A stretch of 64,000 nt of DNA, from NCBI RefSeq assembly GCF_001953885.1, contig NZ_MQUS01000001.1:496001-560000 (forward strand), written 5' to 3'. Under the pieces are notes generated by a model that was not told the origin of the DNA, ran no database searches, and saw only the letters and a list, made by a program, of their open reading frames with translations. The stretch comes from Streptomyces sp. IMTB 2501 (GTDB taxonomy: Bacteria; Actinomycetota; Actinomycetes; Streptomycetales; Streptomycetaceae). The first letter of the stretch is position 1; each line of letters begins with the position of its first letter. Below are positions 16,076 through 24,952 of this stretch, piece by piece. The position numbers were made by a program, and so were the translations under genes.

Positions 16076-16924
16076 CTATGCGCCGAGCTGCCGGGCGGCG
16101 GCCGCGACGGTCTGCTCCAGCAGCGTGGCGATCGTCATCGGCCCGACACCTCCCGGCACCGGCGTGATCAGCGAGGCGCGCTCCACGGCGGAGCCGAAGT
16201 CGACATCGCCGACGTTGCCCGGGTTGTAGCCCGCGTCGATCACGACCGCGCCGGGCTTGATGTCCTGCCCGCGGATCAGCCGCGGCCGGCCCACGGCGGC
16301 GACCACGACGTCCGCCTCGCGGACTGCCGCCGACAGGTCAGCCGTCCGCGAGTGGCAGTACGTCACGGTCGCGTCCCGGGCCAGCAGCAGCATGCCCACC
16401 GGCTTGCCGAGGATCGCGCTGCGGCCCACGACCACGGCCCGCTTCCCCGCCAGGCCGACGCCGTACTCGTCCAGCAGCCGCAGGATGCCGCCGGGCGTGC
16501 AGGAGACGAAGCCCGGCAGGCCGAAGCTCATCGTGGCGAAGGAGGCGAAGGTGACGCCGTCGACGTCCTTCTCCGGCGCGATCGCCTCGAACGCGGCCCG
16601 CTCGTCGATGTGGTCGCCGACCGGGTGCTGGAGCAGGATGCCGTGCACGGCCGGGTCGGCCGACAACTCCCGCAGGGCGCGGACGAGTTCCTCGGTGGTC
16701 GTGGTGGCGGGCAGGGCCACGTGCCGGGACTCGATACCGGCCTTGCGGCACCGGTTCTGCTTCATCCGGACGTAGGTCACGGACGCCGGGTCCTCGCCGA
16801 CCAGCACGGTCGCGAGACAGGGGGCGGTGCCGGTCCGTGCGGTGAGGCCGCCGGCCTTCTCCGTGGTGTCCCCGACGATCCGGCGGGCGACGGCGGTGCC
16901 GTCCATGAGACGGGCCTGGGTCAT
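16076..16924 (-). CDS. folD: Methylene-THF dehydrogenase / methenyl-THF cyclohydrolase
   Basis: 282-residue bifunctional one-carbon enzyme. YVRMK (Tyr51, Lys55) supplies the catalytic Lys. GILLQHPVGDHID is the substrate loop, VVGRSAILGKPVG the NADP-binding turn and TPVPGGVGPMTIATLLEQTV the C-terminal signature. Start ATG 16924 follows CAGGAGTG at about ten bases. It interconverts 5,10-methylene- and 10-formyl-THF in the cytosol. The sequence is complete. It is monocistronic with no other folate gene nearby, so it may be a second copy in this genome (inference). Confidence 0.94.
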   Translation of the reverse strand: MTQARLMDGTAVARRIVGDTTEKAGGLTARTGTAPCLATVLVGEDPASVTYVRMKQNRCRKAGIESRHVALPATTTTEELVRALRELSADPAVHGILLQHPVGDHIDERAAFEAIAPEKDVDGVTFASFATMSFGLPGFVSCTPGGILRLLDEYGVGLAGKRAVVVGRSAILGKPVGMLLLARDATVTYCHSRTADLSAAVREADVVVAAVGRPRLIRGQDIKPGAVVIDAGYNPGNVGDVDFGSAVERASLITPVPGGVGPMTIATLLEQTVAAAARQLGA

Positions 16925-17251
16925 GCTGCACACTCCTGAGCTGGATCGACTCTCTCGCCCAGGCGCGCGGCAGCCACCACGGACCGCTCCCCGGTGGTAC
17001 TCCACCTCAGCGCCAGTCACGGCCCGCGTACAGCGTAACCGAGCATGCGTACGCCCCCGGCCCCGTGCTCACCGGCACCGGCCGTGCCGCCTTCGCAGCG
17101 CACGCGGCAGCGGAGGACGCGGGCGAAGGCGCGCTGCTCTCAGCGCCGACCGAAGCAGCGCCGCGGACACCGGCAGACCCGCGGCGGAAGCCGGTGCAGG
17201 CCGTCGAGGACGGGCCCGCGGCAGCCGGCCCAGGCCCGCCCGGGCCGAGAA
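16925..17251. other. Intergenic region, no gene seen
   Basis: This stretch holds the upstream region of folD and then very GC-rich sequence with no coding frame that resembles a known protein. Short frames here have compositional bias only. No riboswitch-like structure was recognised. Confidence 0.5.
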
Positions 17252-17282
17252 GGTCCAGGTCAGCCGGGAGGTGACCTGGACC
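17252..17282 (-). terminator. Strong hairpin downstream of the SnoaL-like gene
   Basis: GGTCCAGGTCA (17252-17262) and TGACCTGGACC (17272-17282) form a perfect 11-bp stem with a nine-base loop, beginning 41 bases after the stop of the SnoaL-like gene on the minus strand. No T-run. It is a probable factor-independent terminator of actinomycete type. Confidence 0.6.
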
Positions 17283-17323
17283 CTCGCGAATCTCCTTCCG
17301 GCGCCCGTCATACCGGGGTGTGC

Positions 17324-17689
17324 CTACTCGTCCCAGGCCTGGATGATCAACTGGTCGGCTATCTTGCCGTCCCGCAGCGTGACCATCGACTCGGCGAGGA
17401 CCCGGGTGCCGTCCCCGTACTGGCAGGACTCGGTGAACGCGGCGTGATCACCCTGGATGACGCACTGGCCCAGCTTGTGTGTCATGTCGCGGCGGTAGAT
17501 GTCGTCCAGCAACACGGCGATCTCGCTCCGGCCGTGCAGCACGGTGGGGTGACTGGGCTGGCTGTGCTGGTCGACGATGCGGATCTCGGCGTCGTCGGCG
17601 TAGAGCGACAGAAGGGTGTTCCCGGTGTTCCCTTCTATGCCCCGGCGCAGTGTCTCGGTGTCGAAGGCGGAACCTGTCGCGCTGCCCAT
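17324..17689 (-). CDS. SnoaL/NTF2-like family protein
   Basis: 121 residues with a cone-shaped NTF2 fold pattern: an N-terminal helix (DTETLRRGIEGNTGNTLLSLYADDAEI), VLHGRSEIAVLLDDIYRRD, then beta strands ending LRDGKIADQLIIQAWDE. The start ATG 17689 follows a perfect AAGGAGG. Members are small polyketide cyclases, dehydratases or ligand-binding proteins. No catalytic pair is certain. The next gene upstream is a degenerate acyltransferase, so a link to acyl chemistry is possible but unproven. Confidence 0.8.
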   Translation of the reverse strand: MGSATGSAFDTETLRRGIEGNTGNTLLSLYADDAEIRIVDQHSQPSHPTVLHGRSEIAVLLDDIYRRDMTHKLGQCVIQGDHAAFTESCQYGDGTRVLAESMVTLRDGKIADQLIIQAWDE

Positions 17690-17822
17690 GGTGACCTCCT
17701 TGGGGCGCCCGCGGCCCGGCGGGGCGCGGACCGCACGGACCCCCCACCCTTCGAGACTCCTCCGGCCCGGCGGCCACGGCAAGCGCAGCCGACGGGCCCG
17801 CCTCCCGGGCGATGCGCGCCCC

Positions 17823-18638
17823 TCAGCGCGGTGCGATCCCGGACTCGGTGCCCGGCCCCGACCGCAGCGCCGCCCAGTCGCGGGACAGCGCGAAAGCCGA
17901 GGCCGTACCGCCCGGGAGGCAGTCCGGGAGCAGCCGGGTGAGCCGGTCCGAGGGGCCCAGTTCCAGCCAGGTGCGGACCCCCTCGCGATGCAGCAGGCCG
18001 ACCGCCTCGGCGAAGCGCGCCGGTGCGCGCCGCACCCAGAACTCCGGCTCGGCGGTCTCGGTGCCCACCGGGCGGGCGGTGACATCGCAGACGAGGGGCA
18101 GGCGCGGCACACACGGGTGGAGGGTGGCGAGGGTACGGCCGTAGGCGTCGAGGATGCCGTCGAGGCGGGGGGAGCGCGGCCCGGGAGCCGGGAGGCCGCC
18201 CAGCAGGCGGGCCAGGGTGCCGACCGCGTGGCAGGCCTCGGCCAGGGAGAACACACCCGCGGCATACGCGGCGGCCATCCGCCCGGCCGCCTGCCCGAAC
18301 ACCACGTCCGGCCGCACCCCCCAGCTGCGCAGCAGCCGGTACTGCGCCACCTGGAGCGCGAAAACCGCCGGCCCGGCGTACGACTCCCGGTCCAGCAGCG
18401 TGGCCGTACGGGTGCCGTCGTCCGCGAACATCACGCATGTCAACGGCAGTTCGAGATACGGATCGAGCCGAGCGCAGATGGCGTCCAGCGTGTCGGCGAA
18501 CACCGGGAAGGTGCCCCGGAGTTCACGGCCTGTTCCGGGGCGCGGTGCGGCACCGGCCGAGAACAGGAATGCGGTACGTCCATTGCAGCCTTCGATGGGC
18601 ATCTCCCCATTGAGGCATGACCGGGCCGACGCCCACAC
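17823..18638 (-). CDS. Free-standing acyltransferase-fold protein lacking the catalytic serine
   Basis: 271 residues clearly homologous to polyketide synthase AT domains: RTAFLFSAGAAPRPGTGREL, TFPVFADTLD, GPAVFALQVAQYRLLRSWGV, then AAAYAAGVFSLAEA. Three catalytic elements have changed. The oxyanion SGQGAQ is SAGAAP, the nucleophile loop GHSxG is GQAAG (Ser to Ala117), and the extender-carboxylate Arg of VAAR is Leu. No PKS domains flank it. GTG 18638 or ATG 18602 could be the start. It is probably a non-enzymatic binding protein, a competitor, or a decaying remnant; the intact frame argues for function. Confidence 0.8.
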   Translation of the reverse strand: MWASARSCLNGEMPIEGCNGRTAFLFSAGAAPRPGTGRELRGTFPVFADTLDAICARLDPYLELPLTCVMFADDGTRTATLLDRESYAGPAVFALQVAQYRLLRSWGVRPDVVFGQAAGRMAAAYAAGVFSLAEACHAVGTLARLLGGLPAPGPRSPRLDGILDAYGRTLATLHPCVPRLPLVCDVTARPVGTETAEPEFWVRRAPARFAEAVGLLHREGVRTWLELGPSDRLTRLLPDCLPGGTASAFALSRDWAALRSGPGTESGIAPR

Positions 18639-18873
18639 CAGGCAGACTCATGCACCCAGCAAAAAGATTTCCATCATCGAATGACGTTATTCGGTCAAAT
18701 TCTTACCGGGGAGAGGCTTTTCCTTTCGAAGGAGCACACCCGAAGGAGCACGCACGAGGGGGCACGCTCGCCCGGCGGCCGGAAAGATCCACTCTCCCCG
18801 CCGTGGTCCGTCCCGCTACCGATCGGTCGCGCGTAGGGTCGGCAGGGAAGGCAAACGAGGAAGGGGCCAGCCC
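18639..18873. promoter_or_regulatory. Divergent intergenic region with AT-rich core
   Basis: The region separates the AT-like gene (minus) from mscR (plus). Bases 18658-18712 are unusually AT-rich for this window (AAAAAGATTTCCATCATCG..., TTATTCGGTCAAATTCTTAC) and are the natural place for both promoters. AGGAAGGGG before 18874 is the mscR ribosome binding site. No clear operator seen. Confidence 0.4.
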
Positions 18874-19959
18874 ATGGCGCAGGAAGTACGCGGCGTGATC
18901 GCACCGGGGAAGGACGAGCCCGTACGGGTCGAGACGATCGTGGTACCGGATCCGGGGCCGGGCGAGGCCGTGGTGCGCGTCCAGGCGTGCGGCGTCTGCC
19001 ATACCGACCTGCACTACAAGCAGGGCGGCATCTCGGACGACTTCCCCTTCCTCCTCGGCCACGAGGCCGCCGGTGTCGTGGAGTCGGTCGGCGAGGGCGT
19101 GAGCGATGTGGCGCCCGGTGACTTCGTCATCCTCAACTGGCGTGCCGTGTGCGGGAATTGCCGGGCCTGTCTGCGGGGCCGGCCCTGGTACTGCTTCAAC
19201 ACGCACAACGCGAAGCAGAAGATGACTCTCACCGACGGCACCGAGCTGTCCCCGGCCCTAGGCATCGGCGCGTTCGCCGAGAAGACGCTCGTAGCCGCCG
19301 GCCAGTGCACCAAGGTCGACCCGGCCGTGTCCCCGGCGGTCGCCGGCCTGCTGGGCTGCGGCGTCATGGCCGGCATCGGCGCGGCGATCAACACGGGCGG
19401 CGTCGGGCGCGGCGACTCCGTCGCGGTCATCGGGTGCGGCGGCGTCGGCGACGCGGCCGTCGCCGGGGCGAACCTCGCGGGCGCGGCCAAGATCATCGCC
19501 GTCGACATCGACGACCGCAAGCTGGACCAGGCCCGCACCCTGGGCGCCACCCACACCGTCAACTCCAGGTCGACCGACCCGGTCGCGGCGATCCGCGAGC
19601 TGACCGGCGGCTTCGGCGCCGACGTCGTCATCGAGGCCGTCGGCCGCCCGGAGACGTACGAGCAGGCCTTCTACGCCCGCGACCTCGCCGGCACCGTCGT
19701 CCTGGTCGGCGTCCCCACCCCCGAGATGAAGCTGGAACTGCCCCTGCTGGACGTCTTCGGCCGCGGCGGCGCCCTGAAGTCCAGCTGGTACGGCGACTGT
19801 CTGCCCTCCCGTGACTTCCCCATGCTGATCGACCTGCATCTGCAGGGCCGGCTGCCGCTCGACGCGTTCGTCACCGAGACCGTCCAACTGGACGAGGTGG
19901 AGAAGGCGTTCGAGCGGATGCACCACGGCGACGTGCTGCGCTCGGTGGTGGTGCTCTGA
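18874..19959 (+). CDS. mscR: S-(hydroxymethyl)mycothiol dehydrogenase
   Basis: 361-residue class III-like MDR alcohol dehydrogenase. The catalytic zinc motif is [11 protein letters not shown], followed by [13 protein letters not shown]. The structural zinc loop [15 protein letters not shown] is complete, and the cofactor turn is [12 protein letters not shown]. The sequence matches the mycothiol-dependent formaldehyde dehydrogenase / nitrosomycothiol reductase group of actinobacteria, which oxidises S-hydroxymethylmycothiol to S-formylmycothiol. Its stop overlaps the next start (TGATG), so it forms a two-gene operon with an MBL-fold hydrolase. Confidence 0.92.
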   Translation: MAQEVRGVIAPGKDEPVRVETIVVPDPGPGEAVVRVQACGVCHTDLHYKQGGISDDFPFLLGHEAAGVVESVGEGVSDVAPGDFVILNWRAVCGNCRACLRGRPWYCFNTHNAKQKMTLTDGTELSPALGIGAFAEKTLVAAGQCTKVDPAVSPAVAGLLGCGVMAGIGAAINTGGVGRGDSVAVIGCGGVGDAAVAGANLAGAAKIIAVDIDDRKLDQARTLGATHTVNSRSTDPVAAIRELTGGFGADVVIEAVGRPETYEQAFYARDLAGTVVLVGVPTPEMKLELPLLDVFGRGGALKSSWYGDCLPSRDFPMLIDLHLQGRLPLDAFVTETVQLDEVEKAFERMHHGDVLRSVVVL

Positions 19960-20588
19960 TGACCGTACGCATCGAACGCCTCGTCACCTCCGGGCAGTTC
20001 AGCCTCGACGGCGGCACCTGGGACGTCGAGAACAACGTATGGATCGTCGGTGACGAGCGGAAGGTGATCGTCATCGACGCCGCCCACGACGCCGACGCCA
20101 TCATCGCCGCGGTCGACGACCGCGAGCTGACCGCCATCGTGTGCACCCACGCCCACAACGACCACGTCAACGCCGCACCGGAACTCGCCGCCCGCACCGG
20201 CGCCACCATCTGGCTGCACCCCGACGACCTGCCGCTGTGGAAGATGACCCACCCGGACCGCGACCCCGACCGGCACCTCCTGGACGGCCAGGTCATCGAG
20301 GCGGCCGGTACCGACCTGACCGTGCTCCACACCCCCGGTCACGCCCCCGGCGCCGTCTGCCTCTACGACCGCGGGCTCGGCGCCGTCTTCACCGGGGACA
20401 CCCTCTTCCGCGGCGGCCCGGGCGCCACCGGACGCTCCTACTCCCACTTCCCGACGATCATCGAATCCATCCGCGACAAGCTCCTCACCCTGCCGCCGGA
20501 GACCAAGGTCCTCACCGGCCACGGCGACTCCACCACCATCGGCGCAGAGGCACCTCACCTGGAGGAGTGGATCAGGCGCGGACACTGA
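19959..20588 (+). CDS. MBL-fold hydrolase, likely S-formylmycothiol hydrolase
   Basis: 209-residue metallo-beta-lactamase-fold protein. The binuclear zinc motif is THAHNDH (His64, His66, Asp68, His69). Further ligands are in HTPGHAPG and FTGDTLFRGG, and the C-terminal His is in TGHGDSTTIG. It is glyoxalase II-like. The one-base start/stop overlap with mscR is conserved in actinobacteria, where the partner is thought to hydrolyse the S-formylmycothiol product to formate and mycothiol. The fold and coupling are seen; the exact substrate is inferred. Confidence 0.88.
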   Translation: MTVRIERLVTSGQFSLDGGTWDVENNVWIVGDERKVIVIDAAHDADAIIAAVDDRELTAIVCTHAHNDHVNAAPELAARTGATIWLHPDDLPLWKMTHPDRDPDRHLLDGQVIEAAGTDLTVLHTPGHAPGAVCLYDRGLGAVFTGDTLFRGGPGATGRSYSHFPTIIESIRDKLLTLPPETKVLTGHGDSTTIGAEAPHLEEWIRRGH

Positions 20589-20675
20589 GAACGCGCCGGT
20601 AACACCGACAGAGGATGTCCGGCTTTCCCGCGACAGTCGTCGACGACAGCAGTCGCAGAGCACGGGAGGCCGGAC

Positions 20676-21590
20676 ATGTCAGGACCGCTGCAGGGCAAGG
20701 TGGCGCTGGTCGCGGGCGCGACCCGGGGTGCCGGACGTGGCATCGCGGTGGAACTCGGCGCGGCCGGCGCCACCGTCTATGCCACCGGCCGAAGCACACG
20801 CGAGCGCCGCTCGGAGTACGACCGCCCCGAGACCATCGAGGACACCGCCGACCTCGTCACCGCGGCCGGCGGACACGGCATCGCCGTCGCCGTCGACCAC
20901 CTGGACAGGTCAGCAGTACGGGCCCTCGTGGACCGCATCGCCGGCGAACAGGGCCGCCTCGACGTCCTCGTGAACGACATCTGGGGTGGCGAGAAACTCT
21001 TCGAGTGGAACACGACCCTATGGGAGCACGACCTCGACAACGGGCTCAGGCTCCTCCGGCTCGCGGTCGAGACCCATGCCGTCACCAGCCACTTCGCGCT
21101 GCCCCTCCTGCTGCGCCACCCGGGCGGCCTGGTCGTGGAGATGACCGACGGCACCGCCGACCACAACCGCGACACCTACCGCGTGAACTTCTTCTACGAC
21201 CTCGCCAAGGCGTCCGTACTGCGCATGGCCTTCGCCCTCGGCCATGAACTCGGCCCGCGCGGCGCCACCGCGCTCGCCCTGACCCCGGGCTGGCTGCGCT
21301 CGGAGCTGATGCTCGACGAGTACGGCGTCCGTGAGGACAACTGGCATGACGCCCTCGCCCGCGCACCGCACTTCGCCATCTCCGAGACCCCGCGCTACGT
21401 CGGCCGCGCCGTCGCCGCCCTGGCCGCCGACCCCGGCGTGGCGCGCTTCAACGGACAGTCCCTCTCCAGCGGCGGCCTCGCCCAGGTGTACGGCTTCACC
21501 GACCTCGACGGCAGCCGGCCCGACGCCTGGCGGTACCTGGTCGAGGTGCAGGACGCGGGCAAGCCGGCCGACGTCACCGGATACCGCTGA
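20676..21590 (+). CDS. SDR family oxidoreductase
   Basis: 304 residues. The N-terminal NAD(P) motif is VAGATRGAGRGIAVE and the catalytic YxxxK is in FFYDLAKASV. LALTPGWLRSELMLDEYGV follows the active site. The long C-terminal extension with SSGGLAQVYGFTDLDGSRPD is typical of a Streptomyces SDR subgroup. It starts at ATG 20676 after a GGGAGGCC-type site. It follows the mscR pair by 87 bp and may be read through from it. The substrate is unknown. Confidence 0.88.
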   Translation: MSGPLQGKVALVAGATRGAGRGIAVELGAAGATVYATGRSTRERRSEYDRPETIEDTADLVTAAGGHGIAVAVDHLDRSAVRALVDRIAGEQGRLDVLVNDIWGGEKLFEWNTTLWEHDLDNGLRLLRLAVETHAVTSHFALPLLLRHPGGLVVEMTDGTADHNRDTYRVNFFYDLAKASVLRMAFALGHELGPRGATALALTPGWLRSELMLDEYGVREDNWHDALARAPHFAISETPRYVGRAVAALAADPGVARFNGQSLSSGGLAQVYGFTDLDGSRPDAWRYLVEVQDAGKPADVTGYR

Positions 21591-21645
21591 GCGGACGTCA
21601 CGGGACACCGGTGAAACGGCGCCCGCAGGGCCGTACGGTCGCCCC

Positions 21646-22434
21646 ATGACCGATCACACCCGCTTCGCGGGACACGGAGTTCTCGTCACGGGCGCGGCCC
21701 GCGGAATCGGCGCGGCGGTCGCCCGCAGGCTCGCCGAGGAGGGCGGCCGGGTCCTGGTCACCGACCGGGACCGCCCCGAGGCCGAGCGGACCGCCGCCGC
21801 TCTGCGCCAACTGGGTCTGGTCGCCGAGGCGTTGGCGTGCGACATCGGCGACCGCGGCTCGGTGGATGCGGCCGTCGCCCACGCCGTCGCCACGTTCGGC
21901 TCGCTCGACGTCCTGGTCAACTGCGCCGCCCACTGCACCCCGGACGTCCCCCGCTTCGAGGACGACCCCGACGACGCGTGGGCACTCGACCTCGACATCA
22001 CCCTCACCGGCGCCTACCGCTGCTGCCGTGCCGGACTGCCCCACCTCGCCGCGTCCGGACGCGGCGCGATCGTCGGCATCGGCTCCGTCAACGGCCTGCA
22101 GGACTTCGGCAACCACGCCTACAGCGCCGCCAAGGCCGGCCTCGGCTCGCTGACCCGCACCCTCGCCGGGCACGCGGCGGCCCGGGGCGTGCGGGTGAAC
22201 CTCGTGGTGCCGGGTACGGTCCACACCTCGGCGTGGGAGGGGCGCGAGGCCGAACTGGACGCGCTCCGCCCGCTGTACCCGCTCGGCCGGGTCGGTGAGC
22301 CCGAGGACATCGCCGCCGCGGTCGCCTTCCTGGCCTCCCAGGACGCGGCCTGGATCACCGGCACGACCCTGGTGGTCGACGGCGGCCTCACCGCGGTGAA
22401 CACCGGCTTCCACGCGGCGCTACGGCACCCGTGA
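21646..22434 (+). CDS. SDR family oxidoreductase (FabG-like)
   Basis: 262 residues of a classical SDR: TGAARGIGAAVARRLAEEGG near the start, NCAAHC in place of NNAG, Ser in GIGSVNG and catalytic YSAAKAG, ending ITGTTLVVDGGLTAVNTG. The start is ATG 21646 by family N-terminus; the ribosome binding site is weak. The closing TLVVDGG and GxxxGxG spacing indicate an NAD(P)-dependent ketone/alcohol enzyme. It lies 55 bp downstream of another SDR in the same direction. Confidence 0.88.
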   Translation: MTDHTRFAGHGVLVTGAARGIGAAVARRLAEEGGRVLVTDRDRPEAERTAAALRQLGLVAEALACDIGDRGSVDAAVAHAVATFGSLDVLVNCAAHCTPDVPRFEDDPDDAWALDLDITLTGAYRCCRAGLPHLAASGRGAIVGIGSVNGLQDFGNHAYSAAKAGLGSLTRTLAGHAAARGVRVNLVVPGTVHTSAWEGREAELDALRPLYPLGRVGEPEDIAAAVAFLASQDAAWITGTTLVVDGGLTAVNTGFHAALRHP

Positions 22435-22489
22435 GTTTTCAGCGGCGGCACTGCGCGGCACCCGGCAACGGCCAGAACCCCCGCGGTGC

Positions 22490-23392
22490 TCACCCGCCCC
22501 CGCCCATCCCCGCCCGCAGCCGTCCCAGAAGCTCCCGTGCCGCCGGGACCGCGGGACCCTCCGCGCGCCAGGCAAGGGCCACCCGGCAGCGTGCGTTCGT
22601 GGCGGTGACGCGCACCGTGCCGAGGCCGGTCCGCGGGCCGAGGCCGGGCAGGAGCGCGACGCCGAGGCCGCGGGCCGCCAGTCGGGCCAGGCCGTCCGGG
22701 GTCGCCGCCTCGAACGCGATGTGCGGGCGGAAGCCGGCCTCGGCGCACAGGCGTTCCAGGACACCCCGCATCCCGGTCCCGTGCGGCAGGCTGATCAGCC
22801 GGTGCCCGCGCAGGGCCGTCGGCGCAACGGCATCCGCGCCGTCGTACGCGAGGAGCAGTGGATGCCCGGGGACGGCCGCCGCCACCAGCGGCTCGTCGAT
22901 CACCACGTGCAGGGCGATGCCCGCCGGCGGCGCCTCCTGCGCGACCCCGATCACCGCGAGGTCCAGCTCGCCCCGGCGCAGCGCGGCCAGCATCCGGTCC
23001 GAGGTGTCCTCGGTGAGGGTGATCTCCACCCGGGGATGCGCGTCGTGGAAGTCCGCCAGTTGCCGGGCCATGTCGAAGGCGTGCGCGAGGGTGCCGGGGA
23101 CGAGCCCGACCGCGACCCGGCCGCGCAGCAGACCCGTGTACTCCTCCACCGTCCGCCGCACCCCGTCGACGGCCGCGAGCGCGGCACGCGCGTACGGCAG
23201 CACGGCCTCACCCACCTCCGTCGGCCGCACCGAGCGGCCCGACCGGTCCAGCAGCGGCTGCCCCAACTCCCGCTCCAGCTGCCGTATCTGCGCGCTCAGC
23301 CCTGGCTGGGCCAGATGCAGCCGTTCGGCGGCCCGGGTGAACCCGGCCTCGTCCACCACCGTCACGAAGTACCGCAGCTGCCTCAACTCCAT
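22490..23392 (-). CDS. LysR family transcriptional regulator
   Basis: 300 residues. Winged helix MELRQLRYFVTVVDEAGFTRAAERLHLAQPGLS is followed by a periplasmic-binding-like effector domain of normal length. It ends in a glycine run. It is divergent from the maleylpyruvate-isomerase-like gene across 70 bp, the usual arrangement for a LysR regulator and its target. The effector is not evident. Confidence 0.92.
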   Translation of the reverse strand: MELRQLRYFVTVVDEAGFTRAAERLHLAQPGLSAQIRQLERELGQPLLDRSGRSVRPTEVGEAVLPYARAALAAVDGVRRTVEEYTGLLRGRVAVGLVPGTLAHAFDMARQLADFHDAHPRVEITLTEDTSDRMLAALRRGELDLAVIGVAQEAPPAGIALHVVIDEPLVAAAVPGHPLLLAYDGADAVAPTALRGHRLISLPHGTGMRGVLERLCAEAGFRPHIAFEAATPDGLARLAARGLGVALLPGLGPRTGLGTVRVTATNARCRVALAWRAEGPAVPAARELLGRLRAGMGGGG

Positions 23393-23462
23393 AACCGGTG
23401 ATGCTAGATGGGAGACGGATCATGTCTTGGACTTCCGGTCACGGGCCCCACACCCTGGAGGT

Positions 23463-24113
23463 ATGGGGAAAGCAGCACGCACCGCCGTGGACAGGGCCAC
23501 CATGGCCGCCGCCATCGCCGCGGAACGACTTGAACTGGCCGACTTTTTCGAGGCGTTGACGCCCGCCCAGTGGGACGCGTCCAGCCTGTGCGCGGGCTGG
23601 CGGGTGCGAGAGGTCGTGGCGCACATGTCGATGGGGTTCCGCCATCCGACCGCGCGGGTGCTGAGGGAACTGGTCAAGGCGCGCGGCAGCCTGCACCGCA
23701 TGACCGACCGGCTCGCCCGCCGCGACGCGGCCGCCCACCCGGACGCCGTGCTCGCCGCCTTCCTGCGCACCCACGCCCACCACCCCTGGACGCCCCCGAT
23801 CGGCGGCCTCGCCGCGGCCCTCGGCCACGACGTCGTGCACGGCCTGGACGTCACCGTCGCCCTCGGCCTGGACCGACAGGTGCCCGAGGACCGTCTGCGG
23901 ATCCTCCTCGACGCCATCGACCCGCGCGCCTTCCGCGTCTTCGGCACCGACCTCACCGGCGTACGGCTGTGTGCGGACGACCTCGACTGGTCCTTCGGCT
24001 CGGGCACGCCTCTGTACGGCCGTGGCCAGGACCTTCTGCTGATCGCCTACGGCCGCGGACTCCCCGCCGGCCGGCTGCGCGGTGACGAGGTTCACCGTTT
24101 CGTCACAGCCTGA
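23463..24113 (+). CDS. Maleylpyruvate isomerase/DinB-like mycothiol-dependent family protein
   Basis: 216 residues. The four-helix DinB/MDMPI_N bundle has RLELADFFEALTPAQWDASSLCAGWRV and metal-ligand candidates His in VVAHM and GHDVVHGLDV (the HxxxH pair). The C-terminal domain is short. Family members are thiol-dependent isomerases or transferases that use mycothiol. ATG 23463 is preceded by TGGAGG at short spacing. Divergence from LysR suggests inducible expression. The reaction is not known. Confidence 0.78.
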   Translation: MGKAARTAVDRATMAAAIAAERLELADFFEALTPAQWDASSLCAGWRVREVVAHMSMGFRHPTARVLRELVKARGSLHRMTDRLARRDAAAHPDAVLAAFLRTHAHHPWTPPIGGLAAALGHDVVHGLDVTVALGLDRQVPEDRLRILLDAIDPRAFRVFGTDLTGVRLCADDLDWSFGSGTPLYGRGQDLLLIAYGRGLPAGRLRGDEVHRFVTA

Positions 24114-24226
24114 CCGGAAAGCACAACCCCCGCCATCCCGTGCAGGTCTAGTAGTCCGACATCGCGGGAATCGCGCAGGGAGTACCCGGGGCAGGCCCTG
24201 GGCGACAAGGGGAGAAGAGGTTGCAC

Positions 24227-24922
24227 ATGGGGGACATACGCAGACGGGGCGTCGTCGCGCTGGGCCTGACGGGACTCGTGGCGCCGCTCACACTCGCCCT
24301 CACCGCGGCACCGGCCCAGGCCGCGAGCTGCACCACGCAGGCCGGTCCGTACCAGAAGCAGGTGGAGAAGTTCCTCGGCCGGCCTGTCGACGGCAAGCAG
24401 TCCGCCGCCGACTGCCAGGCCATCAAGGCATTCCAGGACAAACACGGCATCATGCCCGACATCGGCTACGCCGGATCCGTCACCTGGGGCGTGATGGACC
24501 TGATGAACAAGCAGAAGGCCGTCGGGAAGAACCCCAACAAGGACGGCGCCTGCCCGGTGAACAAGGGCCGGATCGCCTGCGTGAACCTCACGCTCCAGCT
24601 CAGCTGGATCCAGGACGGCAAGAAGCTCGTCTACGGTCCCGTGCCCGTGCGCACCGGCCGCAAGGGGTTCGCGACCCGCACCGGCCTGAAGAAGATCTAC
24701 TGGCGGGACATCAACCACGTCTCGACCGTCTACAACGTGCCGATGCCCTACAGCCAGTTCTTCGACGGCGGCCAGGCCTTCCACTCGGTGGGCCTGAGCA
24801 TGTGGAACCCGCCGGGCTCGCACGGCTGCGTCAACATGACCACCAAGGACGCCAGGACGTACTGGTCACTGCTGAAGACTGGCGACGACGTCTTCGTCTA
24901 CGGCCGCAAGCCGGGCACCTGA
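24227..24922 (+). CDS. Secreted L,D-transpeptidase with peptidoglycan-binding domain
   Basis: 231 residues. A signal peptide (MGDIRRRGVVALGLTGLVAP..., cut near AQA) precedes a PG_binding_1-like bundle (KQVEKFLGRPVDG ... AIKAFQDKHGI) and a YkuD domain with the active site SHGCVNM (Cys near residue 200) and upstream His in FHSVG. It forms 3-3 cross-links or attaches proteins to the cell wall. Start ATG 24227 is chosen because AGGGGAGAAGAGG ends six bases before it; TTG 24221 is less likely. Confidence 0.9.
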   Translation: MGDIRRRGVVALGLTGLVAPLTLALTAAPAQAASCTTQAGPYQKQVEKFLGRPVDGKQSAADCQAIKAFQDKHGIMPDIGYAGSVTWGVMDLMNKQKAVGKNPNKDGACPVNKGRIACVNLTLQLSWIQDGKKLVYGPVPVRTGRKGFATRTGLKKIYWRDINHVSTVYNVPMPYSQFFDGGQAFHSVGLSMWNPPGSHGCVNMTTKDARTYWSLLKTGDDVFVYGRKPGT

Positions 24923-24952
24923 GCGGCACCTGAACCGTCGCCGCCCGGTCCC

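Noticed and set aside
17045-17941. Plus-strand frame upstream of the AT-like gene
   Set aside because: Runs antisense through the SnoaL gene and a terminator hairpin; no motif or ribosome binding site.
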